This document shows positions 24,773 to 36,551 of a DNA stretch of 64,000 nt, piece after piece. How positions within the stretch are numbered: position 1 is the first letter of the stretch; every line of letters starts with the position of its first letter. This DNA is from Sambucus nigra (Eukaryota; Streptophyta; Magnoliopsida; Dipsacales; Adoxaceae). The stretch is taken from the NCBI GenBank assembly GCA_949130495.1, contig CASBWL010000052.1, forward strand, positions 124,001-188,000, read 5' to 3'. Made by a program: the position numbers and the translations under genes. The notes below the pieces were generated by a model. It saw only the letters and a list, made by a program, of their open reading frames with translations, was not told the DNA's origin and searched no databases.

Positions 24773-25141
24773 GAGCCACACCTTCCACTGGTAGATTTTG
24801 CTTATAATAATTCTTATCAGTTCACGATTGGCATGGCTCCATTTGAGGCTTTGTATAGCAGGCCTTGTCATTCTCTAACTTGTTGGCTCGAGGTGGGGGA
24901 TCACAAGTTGCTAGGACCAGAGGTGATTCAGGAAACCTCCGCGAGGATTGAGATGATTAGGAGTCGCATTCGAGTAGCCCAGGATAGGCAGAAGAGCTAC
25001 GCCGATGCGAAACGATTCTTTCGGGAGTTTAATATGGGGGACCAAGTGTTACTGCGTGTATCTCCTATGAAAGGAGTGATGAGGTTCGAGAAGAAAGGGA
25101 AATTGGCCCCGAGGTACGTGGGACCATTTCCCATTATCTAG
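24773..25141 (+). pseudogene. Tekay integrase C-terminal part (GPY/F module)
   Basis: Same frame. It carries the LPLVDFAYNNSYQ and GMAPFEALYSR motifs typical after the integrase core, then the RxRVAQDRQKSYAD helix, GDQVLLRVSP and the KLAPRYVGPF (GPY/F) module. It ends at TAG 25139-25141, directly after the GPF motif, where most relatives have Glu or Gln. Confidence 0.9.
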
Positions 25142-25504
25142 AGGATTGGGCCGGTAGCATACAGATTGGGACTACCAGAGCATTTACATCGCATTCACGA
25201 TGTATTCCACATCTCGTCGTTGAGACGGTATCTTCGGGATGATATGGCCCATACTCACATCGAGATAGATAAGATAGACTTACAGCCTGACAGCTCTTAC
25301 GAGGAGAGACCGGTGGCTATCCTAGACTATAGTGAGAGGAGATTGAGGTCGAAGATAGTTCCACTTGTGCGGGTCCATTGGGAGCATCATAACATGGAGG
25401 AATCCACTCGGGAGCGTGAGGCCGATATGCGCGAGAGATATCCAGATTTTTTCTTACCAGGTATGCCTTGTTTTTCGAATTTCGGGACAAAATTCCGTTA
25501 TTAG
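25142..25504 (+). pseudogene. Tekay C-terminal chromodomain region
   Basis: Same frame, ending at the natural TAG 25502-25504 about 10 bp before the 3' LTR. HDVFHISSLRRY links to a C-terminal module (PVAILDYSERRLRSK ... VHWEHHNMEESTRERE ... RYPDFF) that matches the shape of the Del/Tekay chromodomain, thought to steer integration to heterochromatin. The Trp usual in the EEATWE motif is Arg here. Confidence 0.8.
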
Positions 25505-25514
25505 GGGGGAAGTA
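25503..25514 (+). other. Polypurine tract of the Tekay element
   Basis: AGGGGGGAAGTA lies directly before the 3' LTR start and overlaps the pol stop codon. It is the presumed plus-strand primer. Confidence 0.9.
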
Positions 25515-28500
25515 TGTAATACCCCGTATTTTTATGCTATATTAATTTGAGGATTTATTAAATTTAATGTGAGTTAATTATTTAATAAAAATCCGGAAAT
25601 TAATTATGTTATAATTATTAACATGACGAGAGTTAGTAATTATGGGAAATTTGTTGAATATTACTAATGAGCAAAGTAATATTTAATATTGGTTATATTG
25701 AATGTCACGAGTGAATAAAATGACAATTTTGAAAATTTGAGTCGGGACGCGCCCTTGTCGCGTCGGGACTAAATATTGATAAATAAATGTGAATATTTTA
25801 TAAGTTGTTCGTATGGTCGTTTTGAGTGCGCCAATACGTCCGGAAGGGTCGAGATAGTCAGAAAAGTATACCCGGGGGTTTAGTTTGGGTCTCGGGGCAT
25901 TTTTAGGACTAATTAGTACCCCGGGAGGGCATTTTGGACATTTCGCAATTATGGGTAATTAAACCCACGAAATATTAAGCGTTATATCAGATGCCTAAGG
26001 TTGTCTTATAGGGTTAGAACAACCCAAGACAAGTGATGGCCATATGAGAGGAAAGGAGAGAGCTCTCAAGGCAATCCAAGGCCCAAAAATCCATCCGTTT
26101 GCACCGCCGCCACCACCAACGCGTAGATCGCGAGACGGGGAATGCAACCATACTGAATTCAGCACCACACCAGACTTCTGAAAATCCCAGGCAAGTGTTT
26201 ATCATGCTTATTTCATTGATGCATATTTCATATTAGTGTATGAATGATTAGGATGAGTTTTATGGAAGAAAACCTAAGATATGAGATAGGAAATCGCATG
26301 TAGTGATGGATTAATTGTTATTCTGGAAACCCCTTAACATGTAGAGGATTAAACCACGAATTTATGAGGTGTATATGAAGGAAATTCTGGAAAAGATGGA
26401 TTAGAACCATGTTAATGAAATTTTAGGGTTCTTGAAGTTTTATATGAATTTGGGGCTTGTTAATCCATGTTTAATAGTAGAAATCTACATGTTTTACCTT
26501 GGAATTTCATAATATGATGATATAATGTTAGTAGTATAAATTTTGGGTCGATTGGGTATGAAAAATATGGATTTAGTGAAGGTTAGAAGATGAAACCCGT
26601 AACTGCAATTTTGCAGAAATCAAAATACCTGTTTGATCGATCGATCGATCCCAGAGCTTCGATCGATCGAAGGTTCGCTCGATCGAGCCCCAGACCTCGA
26701 TCGATCGACCCCTCCTGGCAGACTCCTATTTCCCTTTTTTAAATGAGTTAAATTCAATTTATCGTGAAATAATTCTTGTGCATCCTTAATAAAAAATTTT
26801 GGGAGTTATGGAAGACCAGTAGGACATATGAATAATTTTGGGACCTCCAATATATGGCGAGAATTGTAAGTGTGGGATAATTAAAAAAGGAACGATGAAA
26901 CTGCGTATTTAAAGTGAGAGATTATGTCAACAGTTATGATAGAGAATGGATGAATACCTACTGAATTTTATAATTGGGAGGATAAAGCCATGAGAATTAT
27001 GTGGTAAGTTAGATTAATAACGAATTAAAGTTAGAAACGAACCATTATTACGTGATAAATAATAATGGGAAAATAAGGATAAATGTTGTGAACATGGGTT
27101 ATGGGATAAACCTAAATAGATATAATAAGAGTGGTATATTTATATGATTGTGTATGCATATATTATATACTTGTGAAAATCATACCCACGCTACTTGCTA
27201 TCCCTGAGGTTGCCGCGCTGGGACGATCTTATCCTGTGTTGCCTTATGGGGGATATTGACTCGTACCCTAGGAGATAGATATCCTTGGTACAGGCTATCG
27301 ATTTGATAGTTCAGACGGTCCTAAGAGACGCGGGTATGTTCCATCCTCTTAGAGACTTGGAATCTATGCTTCGCCTCAATATTATTGTGTATGTGTTAAT
27401 ACAATTCGAGAGTGATTCCGAATTTGTATTCCCCTTAATATGAGTGATATGGGCTTGGATAGTAGAGTATGCCCGCACCATAGTTTTTATGTGGGGTGCT
27501 GTTATAATATATATATTATACGAGTAGTTAATATATATATGAAATTCTGGAATTTGGAACTGCCTACTGTGGTTTGGTAAATAGGACATGGTTGATGACT
27601 CAAATTATAAATACTTGTTTTGAGAAAGTATAATATGACACTGGAAAACTTTATTGATAAAGTTAAAAAGGAGAACCTTGGTTACAAATTGAAATCTTAC
27701 GTTTTAAATACTTGTGTTGTTCAGTTGTAAATCCTGCGAATAACCTAAGATAAGTTAAATCATTGGGAAAAGATAGTGTGGTATATGACGAGATAGACTA
27801 TTGGGAAGGTTAGTACGATAAGCGTGCACATTAGAAGAGAGGTGAGAATTTCTTAAGAGAGTGTCGCACTAATAGGTTGTTGCATTGGCCTGTATGAATT
27901 TAAATACTTGCTAAACGAATTTTAAATCAAACATACTATCGGGCTCTGACTCGTTTCTATTTCTCTCTCTCTCTCTTGTATATATATGTATATATTACAG
28001 GTGCCCAGCCACAGGGGCGTCTTGCTTAGGATCCCTTGGGAGAAACGTGCTGAAGCTTAGGTGGGAGTTGCAGGCCACTTGCTTAGAGGATTTCATTTAC
28101 TTGATTCTTTTTCTATCATTCTCAGTTATTGGGCATGCGTCACCCTTTCCACTATTTATCTGTTTTATTGGGACATTTGTATTTCCGTTATTTCTAGTAC
28201 TGTTACTTTGGGATTTATTCAGCATGAATGTTTTACTTTAAGTTTTAAATGTTGGGATGTTGAATGTTTAAATTAATTGGATTATGTTCCAGGATAATTG
28301 TGGTATGATTCTTATTTATTGATAATGTTGTTAATAAATAAATAAATGAATTTTTCTTTAAAACTAAAATTTGGAAAGTAATGTTACAAATGGTTTTGAC
28401 ACTTAGCTTAATTAATTAGGGTGTTTAAATTTGGAAAATTTATTTTTACGACAGTGATGCTAAGAATGAACCAACTGTTCACCTTGATTTTAATTTAATA

Positions 28501-28541
28501 AAGGAGTGATCGCCCGGTATTTAATTAGGCGGGGTGTCACA
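25515..28541 (+). repeat. 3' LTR of the Tekay element (3027 bp)
   Basis: Same content and order as the 5' LTR, ending GGCGGGGTGTCACA. In a sampled stretch around the palindrome cluster I count about 20 differences in 560 bp; other stretches look closer. The conserved block CGACAGTGATGCTAAGAATG is at 28449-28468. Confidence 0.95.
26635..26710. repeat. Palindrome cluster, CGATCGATCG type (P2b)
   Basis: Same array as P2a in the 5' LTR with a few base changes (gctcgatcgagcc against gctcgatcgagct). Confidence 0.9.
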
Positions 28542-28546
28542 GCCCA
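28542..28546 (+). other. Target site duplication, right (GCCCA)
   Basis: Identical to 17601-17605 and immediately after the LTR end GGGGTGTCACA. Confidence 0.9.
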
Positions 28547-28870
28547 AATCCCGGACCATTGGTTGTGGGTCGCGGATTTGGTCCGTGAGCAATTTCGGTG
28601 TGAGTATTTTCTGTGGTCACGACCCAAATCACTGACCACCATCATTGGTTATGGACATGGTCATGACCCAAATCCGCGACCCACTTTTTCATGTTCATAA
28701 CCTAAAGTCGTGATTAACTTTTATTTTACAAATAAAGTAGTCACGGTTCGGGGCCGTGACCATTTTGTTTTAAAAATAAAAGCGGGGCACGACTTTGGGC
28801 CATGACCATGTTTTGTATAAAAATAAATTGGTCACGGTCCAAAGCCGTGACCATATTCATGTTTTATTAT
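28547..28870. repeat. Dyad motif cluster, GGTCACGG/CCGTGACC type (P4a)
   Basis: Repeated GGTCACGR ... YCGTGACC dyads: gtcacggttcggggccgtgacc, the same pattern around aaag, tcacgacccaaatcac and others, each able to fold into a short hairpin. Non-coding. It belongs to the sequence into which the Tekay element inserted. Confidence 0.75.
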
Positions 28871-30714
28871 CACAGTGACTCATTTTTCCTAAGAAAAATG
28901 AACGAGGGAATGAATATGATTCCTAAAAATAATGGCTCTAATGAATCACTAACAAGTTATTATGTACAAGGGCGTGAATCTCGTGTATGTGTGTGGATCT
29001 CACCGTGAATTTATTAGGTTTTGAATACCTACTTTTGTTATTTAAGCCAATAATCCCTAAAATCATCCTAACATCAACCCTAATATTAACCCTTACAAGC
29101 ATTAGTCATAATATTTGTGACGCCCCGCTTATTAAAATAAGAGGTGGCCAGTGCGATACTCAAATAAATTCAGGAATCATAGGTGGTCCATTCTTAGCAT
29201 CACTGTCATAAAAATAGTAATATGAGATAACCACCAATTATTTTAGAAAATGGATGTCAAAATTTATTTTGTAAGTTTAAATAAAACCATTAAGACAATA
29301 CAATTTTTAAAAGAAGGTGGATACAAAACAAGACAGTTAACAGTTTAACAACCATATACAACATAATAACCGAATAACCTGCTGGTTTACATAGAAGAAC
29401 AAAACAAGTTACACCGAGTATTATAATTCAATACAGACAATATATATAATGTATAAGTAATTACAAAGCTTGGAAAACATGCCCGAATGTTTAGACTGAT
29501 CATATCTAGAATACACAAAAGATAAAGGCGTCTAATACAAATATCCTACAATATCCGCAAAAATGTTATAGCTCCAGGACCCTTGGATGGAAATTTCAAC
29601 ACGGGTGTCCTTGCGACGGTGCATCTGGACATAAATAGAATCCATACAAATAAAGAGATAGAAACGGGCCAGGTCCCGATTTAATATGATAACCATGTGA
29701 ATAAAATGTATGACAGTTATGAATATCTAACAACATGAACAAGTTTATCTTGCTCTTCACAATACAATAATCCTCACCTCTCATCTAAATGCACAACCTA
29801 GCGAAAAGGTAATTATAATGAAAAATATGCATCAAAGCAAGATAAATAACTAAATTTCAAATTAATGATCTTACAATTCAGCTTTGTATCATATGACTTT
29901 ACAAGTTCAATTTCTCATTCGGAACTTATTAGAAACAATTGATTTAATATTCTTGATAATAGTTATAATCACAATATATAACAATTCTAAGACCATCCTT
30001 CCGGGAGTCACCCCATTGGATGCGCCCCTAAATAGCTATCATCTTCCAAGGCCTATCACCAAGACCACCTGGGCATCCTAAATCGCGTTGCGTGAGAAGC
30101 GACCATATACCTTCGATAGTGAGTCATAACCATACCCGGAATTACCTCACTTCGAATAAAATAACATCACAATATAACAACCGGTCCTATGGTCGAGGAC
30201 TATATTCTCCTTCCATTCAATAGCCAGGGGACATCACCTCATGCGCGTAATTTCCCCTATGATAGCATTTAGAGAGGTATGTATATGCAAATCAATATTC
30301 ATAAGATATGCCAAATTAAAATGTACATTACCTTTTATCCGAAGCCATAAGCGTTTCAAGTCATAATTTATAAACCACAACGTTTAATTTGTTTCCATAT
30401 TCATCTCCATGAATTTAACGACAACCCTAATCCATCATGTATGATAATACCTCATCAAAATCCCTAAAAGTACAAAACTAGGTAAACTACTTCCCCTAGT
30501 CCTAGGCTTGTTTACTAATTAAAGAAACTACCTTAACATATATTATATAGCCCTTGAAATGAGCCCGATTACCCCCTCCTAATCTAGGGTTCCATAATCC
30601 TTATACTAGACTCTAGTACTCTATATTACTTCATAATAGAAGGTTCCTAGGCCTTAAACCTAAATAAAATGGCTAGAAACTAAGATAGAAAAATACCTTA
30701 AAACAGAATGATTT

Positions 30715-30912
30715 TCGAATCGATTCGCCCTATCCGAATCGATTCGGTCTTGAAGGCGAATCGATTCGGCCTAGCCGAATCGATTCGATCAAGAGGACCA
30801 ATCTTTCTGCATGTTTTCCAAATCAATTCGGTCAGTCCGAATCAATTCGCAAACCACATACATGTAGCCTACCATTTTAGCAAATCGATTCGTTAGGGGC
30901 GAATCGATTCGC
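30715..30912. repeat. Palindrome cluster, CGAATCGATTCG type (P3a)
   Basis: About eight copies of CGAATCGATTCG or variants (AATCAATTCG, AATCGATTCG) in 200 bp at the inner end of the left arm. Confidence 0.9.
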
Positions 30913-31281
30913 TTGGGCTAGAATGCACAATTTCGGCTATGGGTTTTAGGAACCCTAATTTTACCAAACTCATTTCTCTTCCCTTTTGCCAACACCATGC
31001 ATCACTAATCACACCAAAACAATCCTACATAACCAATAACTAAAATAATCAACACAAATTCTATCTAAAATAATGTTTGAGGGTTTAAATACCAAAAATT
31101 CATCAAGACCCATAATTGTTCAATCCTTCCAAATACACAACTATCACTACAATTTATCCACATTAAATCATAAATTTGCAAGTTAAAAACTTTCCATAAG
31201 GTTGTAATCTCTGATTTTCTTCCGGTAACAACAAATTCAAAGCCCAAATCTTCAATTCTCTTCCTTTTTCTTCTGGCCCTG

Positions 31282-31480
31282 GCGAATCGATTCGCCCCTA
31301 GCGAATCGATTCGCTAAAATGGTAGGCTACAGTTATGTGGTTTGCGAATCGATTCAGAATGATCGAATCGATTCGGCAAAAATGCACAAAGATTGGTCGT
31401 CTTGACCGAATCGATTTGGCTAGGCCGAATCGATTCGCCTTCAAGACCGAATCGATTTGGATAGGGCGAATCGATTCGAA
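31282..31480. repeat. Palindrome cluster, CGAATCGATTCG type (P3b)
   Basis: The inverted counterpart of P3a at the inner end of the right arm, about eight copies, with independent base changes such as CGAATCGATTTGG. Confidence 0.9.
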
Positions 31481-33253
31481 AATCCTGCTATTTTAAGGTA
31501 TTTTTCTAGCTTAGTTTCTAGCCATTTTATTTTAGGTTTAAGGCCTATGAACCTTCTATTATGAAGTAATATAGAGTACTAGAGTCTAGTATTAGGATTA
31601 TGGATACCCTAGATTAGGAGGAGGATAATCGGGCTCATTTCGGGGGCTATATAATAGATCTTAAGGTAGTTTCTTTAATTTGTAAACTAGCCTAGGACTA
31701 GGGGGAGGTAGGTTTACCTAGTTTTGGACTATTAGAGATTTGGATGAGGTATTATCATACATGATGGCTTAGAGTTGTCATTAAATTCATGGAGATGAAT
31801 ATGGAAAAAAATTAAACGTTGTGGTTTATAAATTATGACTTGAAATGCTTATGGCTCCAGATAAAAGGTAATGTACATTTTAATTTGGCATATCTTATGA
31901 ATATTGATTTGCATATACATACCTCTCTAAATGCTATCATAATGGAAGTTACGCGCATGAGGTGATGTCCCTAGCTATTGAATGCATGGAGAATATAGTC
32001 CTCAGCCATAGGACCGATTGTTATATTATGATGTTATTTTATTCGAAGTGAGGTAATTCCGGGTATGGTTATGACTCACTGTCGAAGGTATATGGACGCT
32101 TCCCACGCGACGTGATTTAGGATGCCCAGGTGGTCTTGGTGATAGGCCCTGGAAGATGATAGCTATTTAGGGGCGCATCCAGTGGGGTGAGTCCTGGAAG
32201 GATGGTCTAAGAATCGTTATACATTGTGATCATAACTATTCTCACGAATATTAAATCAACTGTTGATAATAAGTTCCGAATAAGAAATTGAACTTGTAAA
32301 GTCATATTATACAAAGCTGAATTGTAAGCTCATTAAATTGAAATTTAGTTATTTATCTTGCATTGATGCATAGTTTTCATTATAATTAACTTTTCGCTAG
32401 GTTGTGCATGTAGATGAGAGGTGAGGATTATTATATTGTGAAAAGCGAGATAAACTTGTTCATGATGTTAGATATTCATAACTGTCATACCTTTTATTCA
32501 TATGGTTATCATATTAAATCGGGCCCGGACCCGTTTCTATCTCTTTGTTTTGTATGGATTCTATTTACGCCCAGGTGCTCCGTAGTAAGGACGCCAATGT
32601 TGAACTTTCCATCTAAGGCTCCTGGAGCTATAACATTTTTGCGAATGTTGTAGGATATTTGTATTAGACTCCTATATCTTTTGTGTATTCTAGATATGAT
32701 CAGTCTAAACATTCAGGCGTGTTGCCCAAGCTTTGTAATTACTTATATATTATATATATTGTCCATATTGAATTATAATACTCGGTGTAACCTGTTTTGT
32801 TCTTGTATGTAAACCGACAGCTTATTCAGTTATTATGTTGTGTATGATTGTTAAACCGTTAACTGTCTTATTTTGTATCCACCTTATTCTAAAAAATATA
32901 TTGTCTTAATGGTTTTATTTAAACTTACAAAATAAATTTTGACATCCATTTTCTAAAATAATTGGTGGTTATCTCGTATTACTATTTTTACGACAGTGAT
33001 GCTAAGAATGGACCACCTATGATTCCTGAATTTATTGGAGTATTGGGCTGGCCACCTCTTATTTTAATAAGCGGGGTGTCACATATTAATCCCGAAGTTA
33101 TCATCAATATTAAAGGAGAGGTATTTTTTTTATATTTCAGCCCCAAACTTAAACCAACAATATCCATAAAATTAAACTAGTTTGAAACTTAAGCAAACAA
33201 TGTCCATAAACTTAAACCAACATTTGTCATATATATGTATTGTTTTTTAGAAT

Positions 33254-33452
33254 GCACACACATACATGTACATACACATTACACACAGACGTACACAATA
33301 TACACACATACATACACAATACACACATACATACACAATACACACATATATTGTGAACACATACATACATGATATCGATACGTATACACACGTACACACA
33401 CATACACACACAAAAATACACACACACACACACACACACACACACGTATATA
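33254..33452. repeat. CA-rich microsatellite (TACACACA)
   Basis: About 200 bp of CA/TACA repeats with interruptions. The several overlapping ORFs here on both strands are low-complexity Cys/Val or His/Thr frames and not genes. Confidence 0.95.
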
Positions 33453-33699
33453 CAAATGCACAAAATATTACGTTGAGAGGGTTTAGAAAAACTTGAGATT
33501 GAGATTGAGAGAGAGCCAAAATCTCTAGAGAGAGGGAAACATGAGAGGGTTTAGAAATGTTTGAGGGAAAACGAAAAGCTCGTTTGGAGAATTTTGTATA
33601 AAGACATTGTTCACGACTCTCGTTCGTGACCCCTTTAAAATTTAACACGTCGGCTTGGAAATAAGACTATGGACATAACCCAAAAGCCGTTACTCGATT

Positions 33700-33960
33700 C
33701 ACAGGATGGTCACGGTCCCAAGTCGTGAGTAACCCGATGTGTATTTTGGTTTATGGTCACAGACTTGGACCGTGACCCTATCTGCGACCACACTTGGAGG
33801 GAAACTTGGCACCATAATGGTCACTCACGGATCATAGCTCATGCAAGAAGATCTATGAGCACACTGGGTCATGGACTTGGTCACTCCAACTTTGGAGATT
33901 ATCACAGCTCTGGGCCATGACTAGCTGGTCACGGCTATGGGCCGTGACTCCAATACCTTG
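33700..33960. repeat. Dyad motif cluster, GGTCACGG/CCGTGACC type (P4b)
   Basis: Second array of the same dyads as P4a (gtcacggtcccaagtcgtgag, gtcacagacttggaccgtgacc, gtcacggctatgggccgtgac). It lies on the other side of the 4 kb inverted-repeat element, so P4a and P4b probably belong to one older host element split by it. Confidence 0.75.
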
Positions 33961-34007
33961 ACCATTCATAGGATTTGGTGCAACGAAATCACTATCCCAT
34001 TATTTAG

Positions 34008-36164
34008 TGTGACACCCCACCCAATTAAATACCGGGTGATCAGTCCTTTATTGAATTAAAAGACATTTCTCATTTGGTTAATTCTTAGCATCACTGTCGA
34101 AAATCATATTTATTACTAATCACAGATTATTTAATTAAATCGGTGCTAAATTTTATCTTGCATTAAACAGATATAATGATAATATGCGAAAAACTGAATT
34201 GAAACATTCACATAATACTAGAGTCCAAATTACCTCAAGTAAATAAATAAATAAAGTCTTGCCGAATAAACCAACGGCTAAAAATCCCAAACCAATTAAT
34301 GAATCCAACTGATAAGAAATAATTTGAATACAAGTGTGAAATGAATAACTGAATAAGTAAAGTCTAAATGGGGTAACAAGCCCAACCAAAATGTTAAAAT
34401 AAACTCCTACACTAGGAATGAAAGATAGAAGCGTCTAATCAAAATCTTGCAAGCCTCCACAATGCTGCAGCTATACCTACATGTAAAGAATCATCAAGTC
34501 TGGAGTCCCTGTGACTGGACACCTAAAAGGTTTTGAAAATATTTTATAGCAAGGGTCAGAACCTAAAACATTTTGAAAATATTTAGCAAGTATTTATCAC
34601 AAATTAAAATCCGTTATTGATTATACATGTTAGATTCACGTACACTCCCTTGAGTTTCCTCACCCCTAAACCATTGTGCATGCCTAACGTTCTTTACTTA
34701 GCCCACCTAGTTACCCCTTATAGGAATTCAGTAGCCAACTCAATTCATACACTACTAGTCTACTTACCAAGTTTATTCGAAACATCCGTAATCTATTCTC
34801 ATTCTCTCGAATTAATTACTTTACTATTTAAGCCCAAATAAATCTATACTTAACTCTCTCAATAAGACTACTACATGCACCTACCAAAGAACTACTGTAA
34901 TCCCACAAGTCCCTCATAATGATTTAAAGAGGCCCCAACGATCACCCAATTATTTACGCAAAGTTTCAAGGCTTAAATAGGCAAAATAAGCAATTCTGGG
35001 CCAACCGAATCGATTCGCCCTATGGCTGTGCCAAATCGATTTCCCATTGGGACAAATCAATTCTTTTTATACCAGATCATCTTCTTCGTTGTGTTTTTGC
35101 ATTTTTCACCATTTTCATCAACATGACTCTCATGTTTCTCCACCAAAATTCAAACCAATTGTCCTAAACCTTTTCTACATGTCTTAGGCTGGTTCCTAAT
35201 GAAATTTTAACTTCAAAACATTAAGATTTCTATTCAAAATGGATTGAATCATCTATTCCTAAAAATCCCTAGGCTTCAATATTCTCCATTAACATTTAAT
35301 AGAAAACCCAGATTAAACGTGATCATTAACACATAACCTCAAATTTCTTATCCTCTACAGATGTTAAATCATATTACATGCCATTCCCACCCAAACATGC
35401 ATTATAATCATTCTTTCCTTCCAACAATATCCACTTAATCAATCTATTTTGAAACCCTAACAACATGGGTATTATAACCTCAAAAGAATTGCAAATAAAC
35501 ACTTGCCTTTGATCAATAGGGTCTGATTTCAGGATTAAGAGGTTGGTTTGGTTGTCTTCTCTTCCAATCCTCCCTCCAAGGTTGCTTGCGGTGCAAGAAC
35601 AAGATGAAGAGCTCTAATAATCTCTTCAAAACCTCTAAGAATCATCTCATTTCCTTCTCTAATGGCCTCTCTTAGGGTTTTAAGTTTCTAACCCTAGCCT
35701 CACCCTCCTATCATCTGATATAAGGCTATAAAATTTGTAGCTCTATTAACCCTAGGCTACCAAATTACTACAATGCATCCATACGGTGTCGGTTTAGTCC
35801 AAAAATGCCTCGAAACCCAAATAGCACCCCGGATATACTATTCTGACCCTTCTAGAATCATCCGTGACCTCGAAATCATTATCTAAGTTACTCTGAACAA
35901 ATATCCTATCTCGACTTCAATTAGTCTATACGTGACTCCCGGTTGAGATAAAAATCAAATTACACCAATATCACTCGCTATGATGCGTACTAATTTCCAT
36001 AAATTCTTTACTATCCACTTGGTTCATAATATTAATCATTATCTCTCTCTTCATTGATGTTTAATAAACACATTATCTTTTAATTAAATTAAATTATGTC
36101 AAGTGTGTAATTTAAAATAAATGAATTAATTAAATTTGAAATACGCAGAAATACGGGGATTACA
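34008..36164 (-). repeat. Solo LTR, Tekay-like, minus strand (2157 bp)
   Basis: On the minus strand it begins TGTAATCCCCGTATTTC and ends GGGTGGGGTGTCACA, close to the ends of the Tekay element. It carries the conserved block (reverse complement at 34081-34099), the AGGTGTCCAGTCACAGGG block (about 34500-34575), and CGAATCGATTCG motifs at 35003-35063. No internal region adjoins either side. The five-base flanks (TTTAG and CTTAC) do not match, so it may be a product of recombination between elements. Confidence 0.8.
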
Positions 36165-36551
36165 CTTACCCCATTTAATTTTTTTCTATCTCCATGAAAT
36201 TTCCTCATTCACATGGTATAATGGGTTAAAGAATACTACAATAAATCAATAAAGACATTTGGGAAATTTGAGGTAAGAGATCAATAAGTCCATTTGGGAG
36301 TATATAGGAGATAAAACTCAAAAAGTGTCGATTTCTATTCTATTGGAGTAGTTTTCATTAAAATATGTGTCTATAATTGTCCATTTGCATGAAATTGGCG
36401 TGATGAAAAATTATTTACAAAAACTTTGGGATAAATCAAATAACCTATTATCAAAGTGGGTTTTATCAATACAACCCTATTAATATTTAATCTAGACAAT
36501 GAGCTAAAAATTTGACAAAAGACACCAAAATTTCAAATCTCTCTCTCTCTC
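36165..36551. other. No feature recognised
   Basis: AT-rich non-coding sequence ending in a short CT microsatellite (36537-36551) that served as target of the next LTR. Confidence 0.5.

Larger units (their letters stand above)
17606..28541 (+). mobile_element. Tekay-type Ty3/gypsy chromovirus, structurally complete
   Basis: Two long LTRs (17606-20636 and 25515-28541) look about 97% alike by eye and flank PBS, a single gag-pol frame with C-terminal chromodomain-like region, and PPT. The element is bounded by a GCCCA duplication (17601-17605 and 28542-28546). Domain order PR-RT-RNaseH-INT-chromodomain, the initiator-Met PBS and 3 kb LTRs fit the Tekay/Del clade. It cannot be autonomous now: four in-frame stops and loss of the RT active-site aspartates. 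It inserted into a sequence carrying ggttatggcccaaatccc-type repeats continued at 28547. Confidence 0.95.
29116..33083. mobile_element. 4 kb inverted-repeat element with two LTR 3' ends
   Basis: Left arm 29116-30920 and right arm 31274-33083 are inverted copies of about 1.8 kb with high identity by eye, around a 350-bp spacer. Both outer termini are LTR 3'-type ends: the right ends AAGCGGGGTGTCACA and the left starts TGTGACGCCCCGCTT. Both arms carry the CGACAGTGATGCTAAGAATG block (32991-33010; reverse complement at 29189-29208) 93 bp from the edge, and both have a palindrome cluster at their inner end. The flanks show ATATT (29111-29115) and, overlapping the last A, ATATT (33083-33087), fitting a 4-5 bp target duplication. 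No coding frame is recognised. Confidence 0.8.

Noticed and set aside
33227..33648. Several overlapping ORFs up to 133 codons on both strands
   Set aside because: They are translations of a CA/TACA microsatellite (Cys-Val or His-Thr runs), with no complex sequence beyond the repeat.
34008..36164. Target duplication for the minus-strand solo LTR
   Set aside because: The adjacent bases TTTAG and CTTAC do not match, so I do not claim one.
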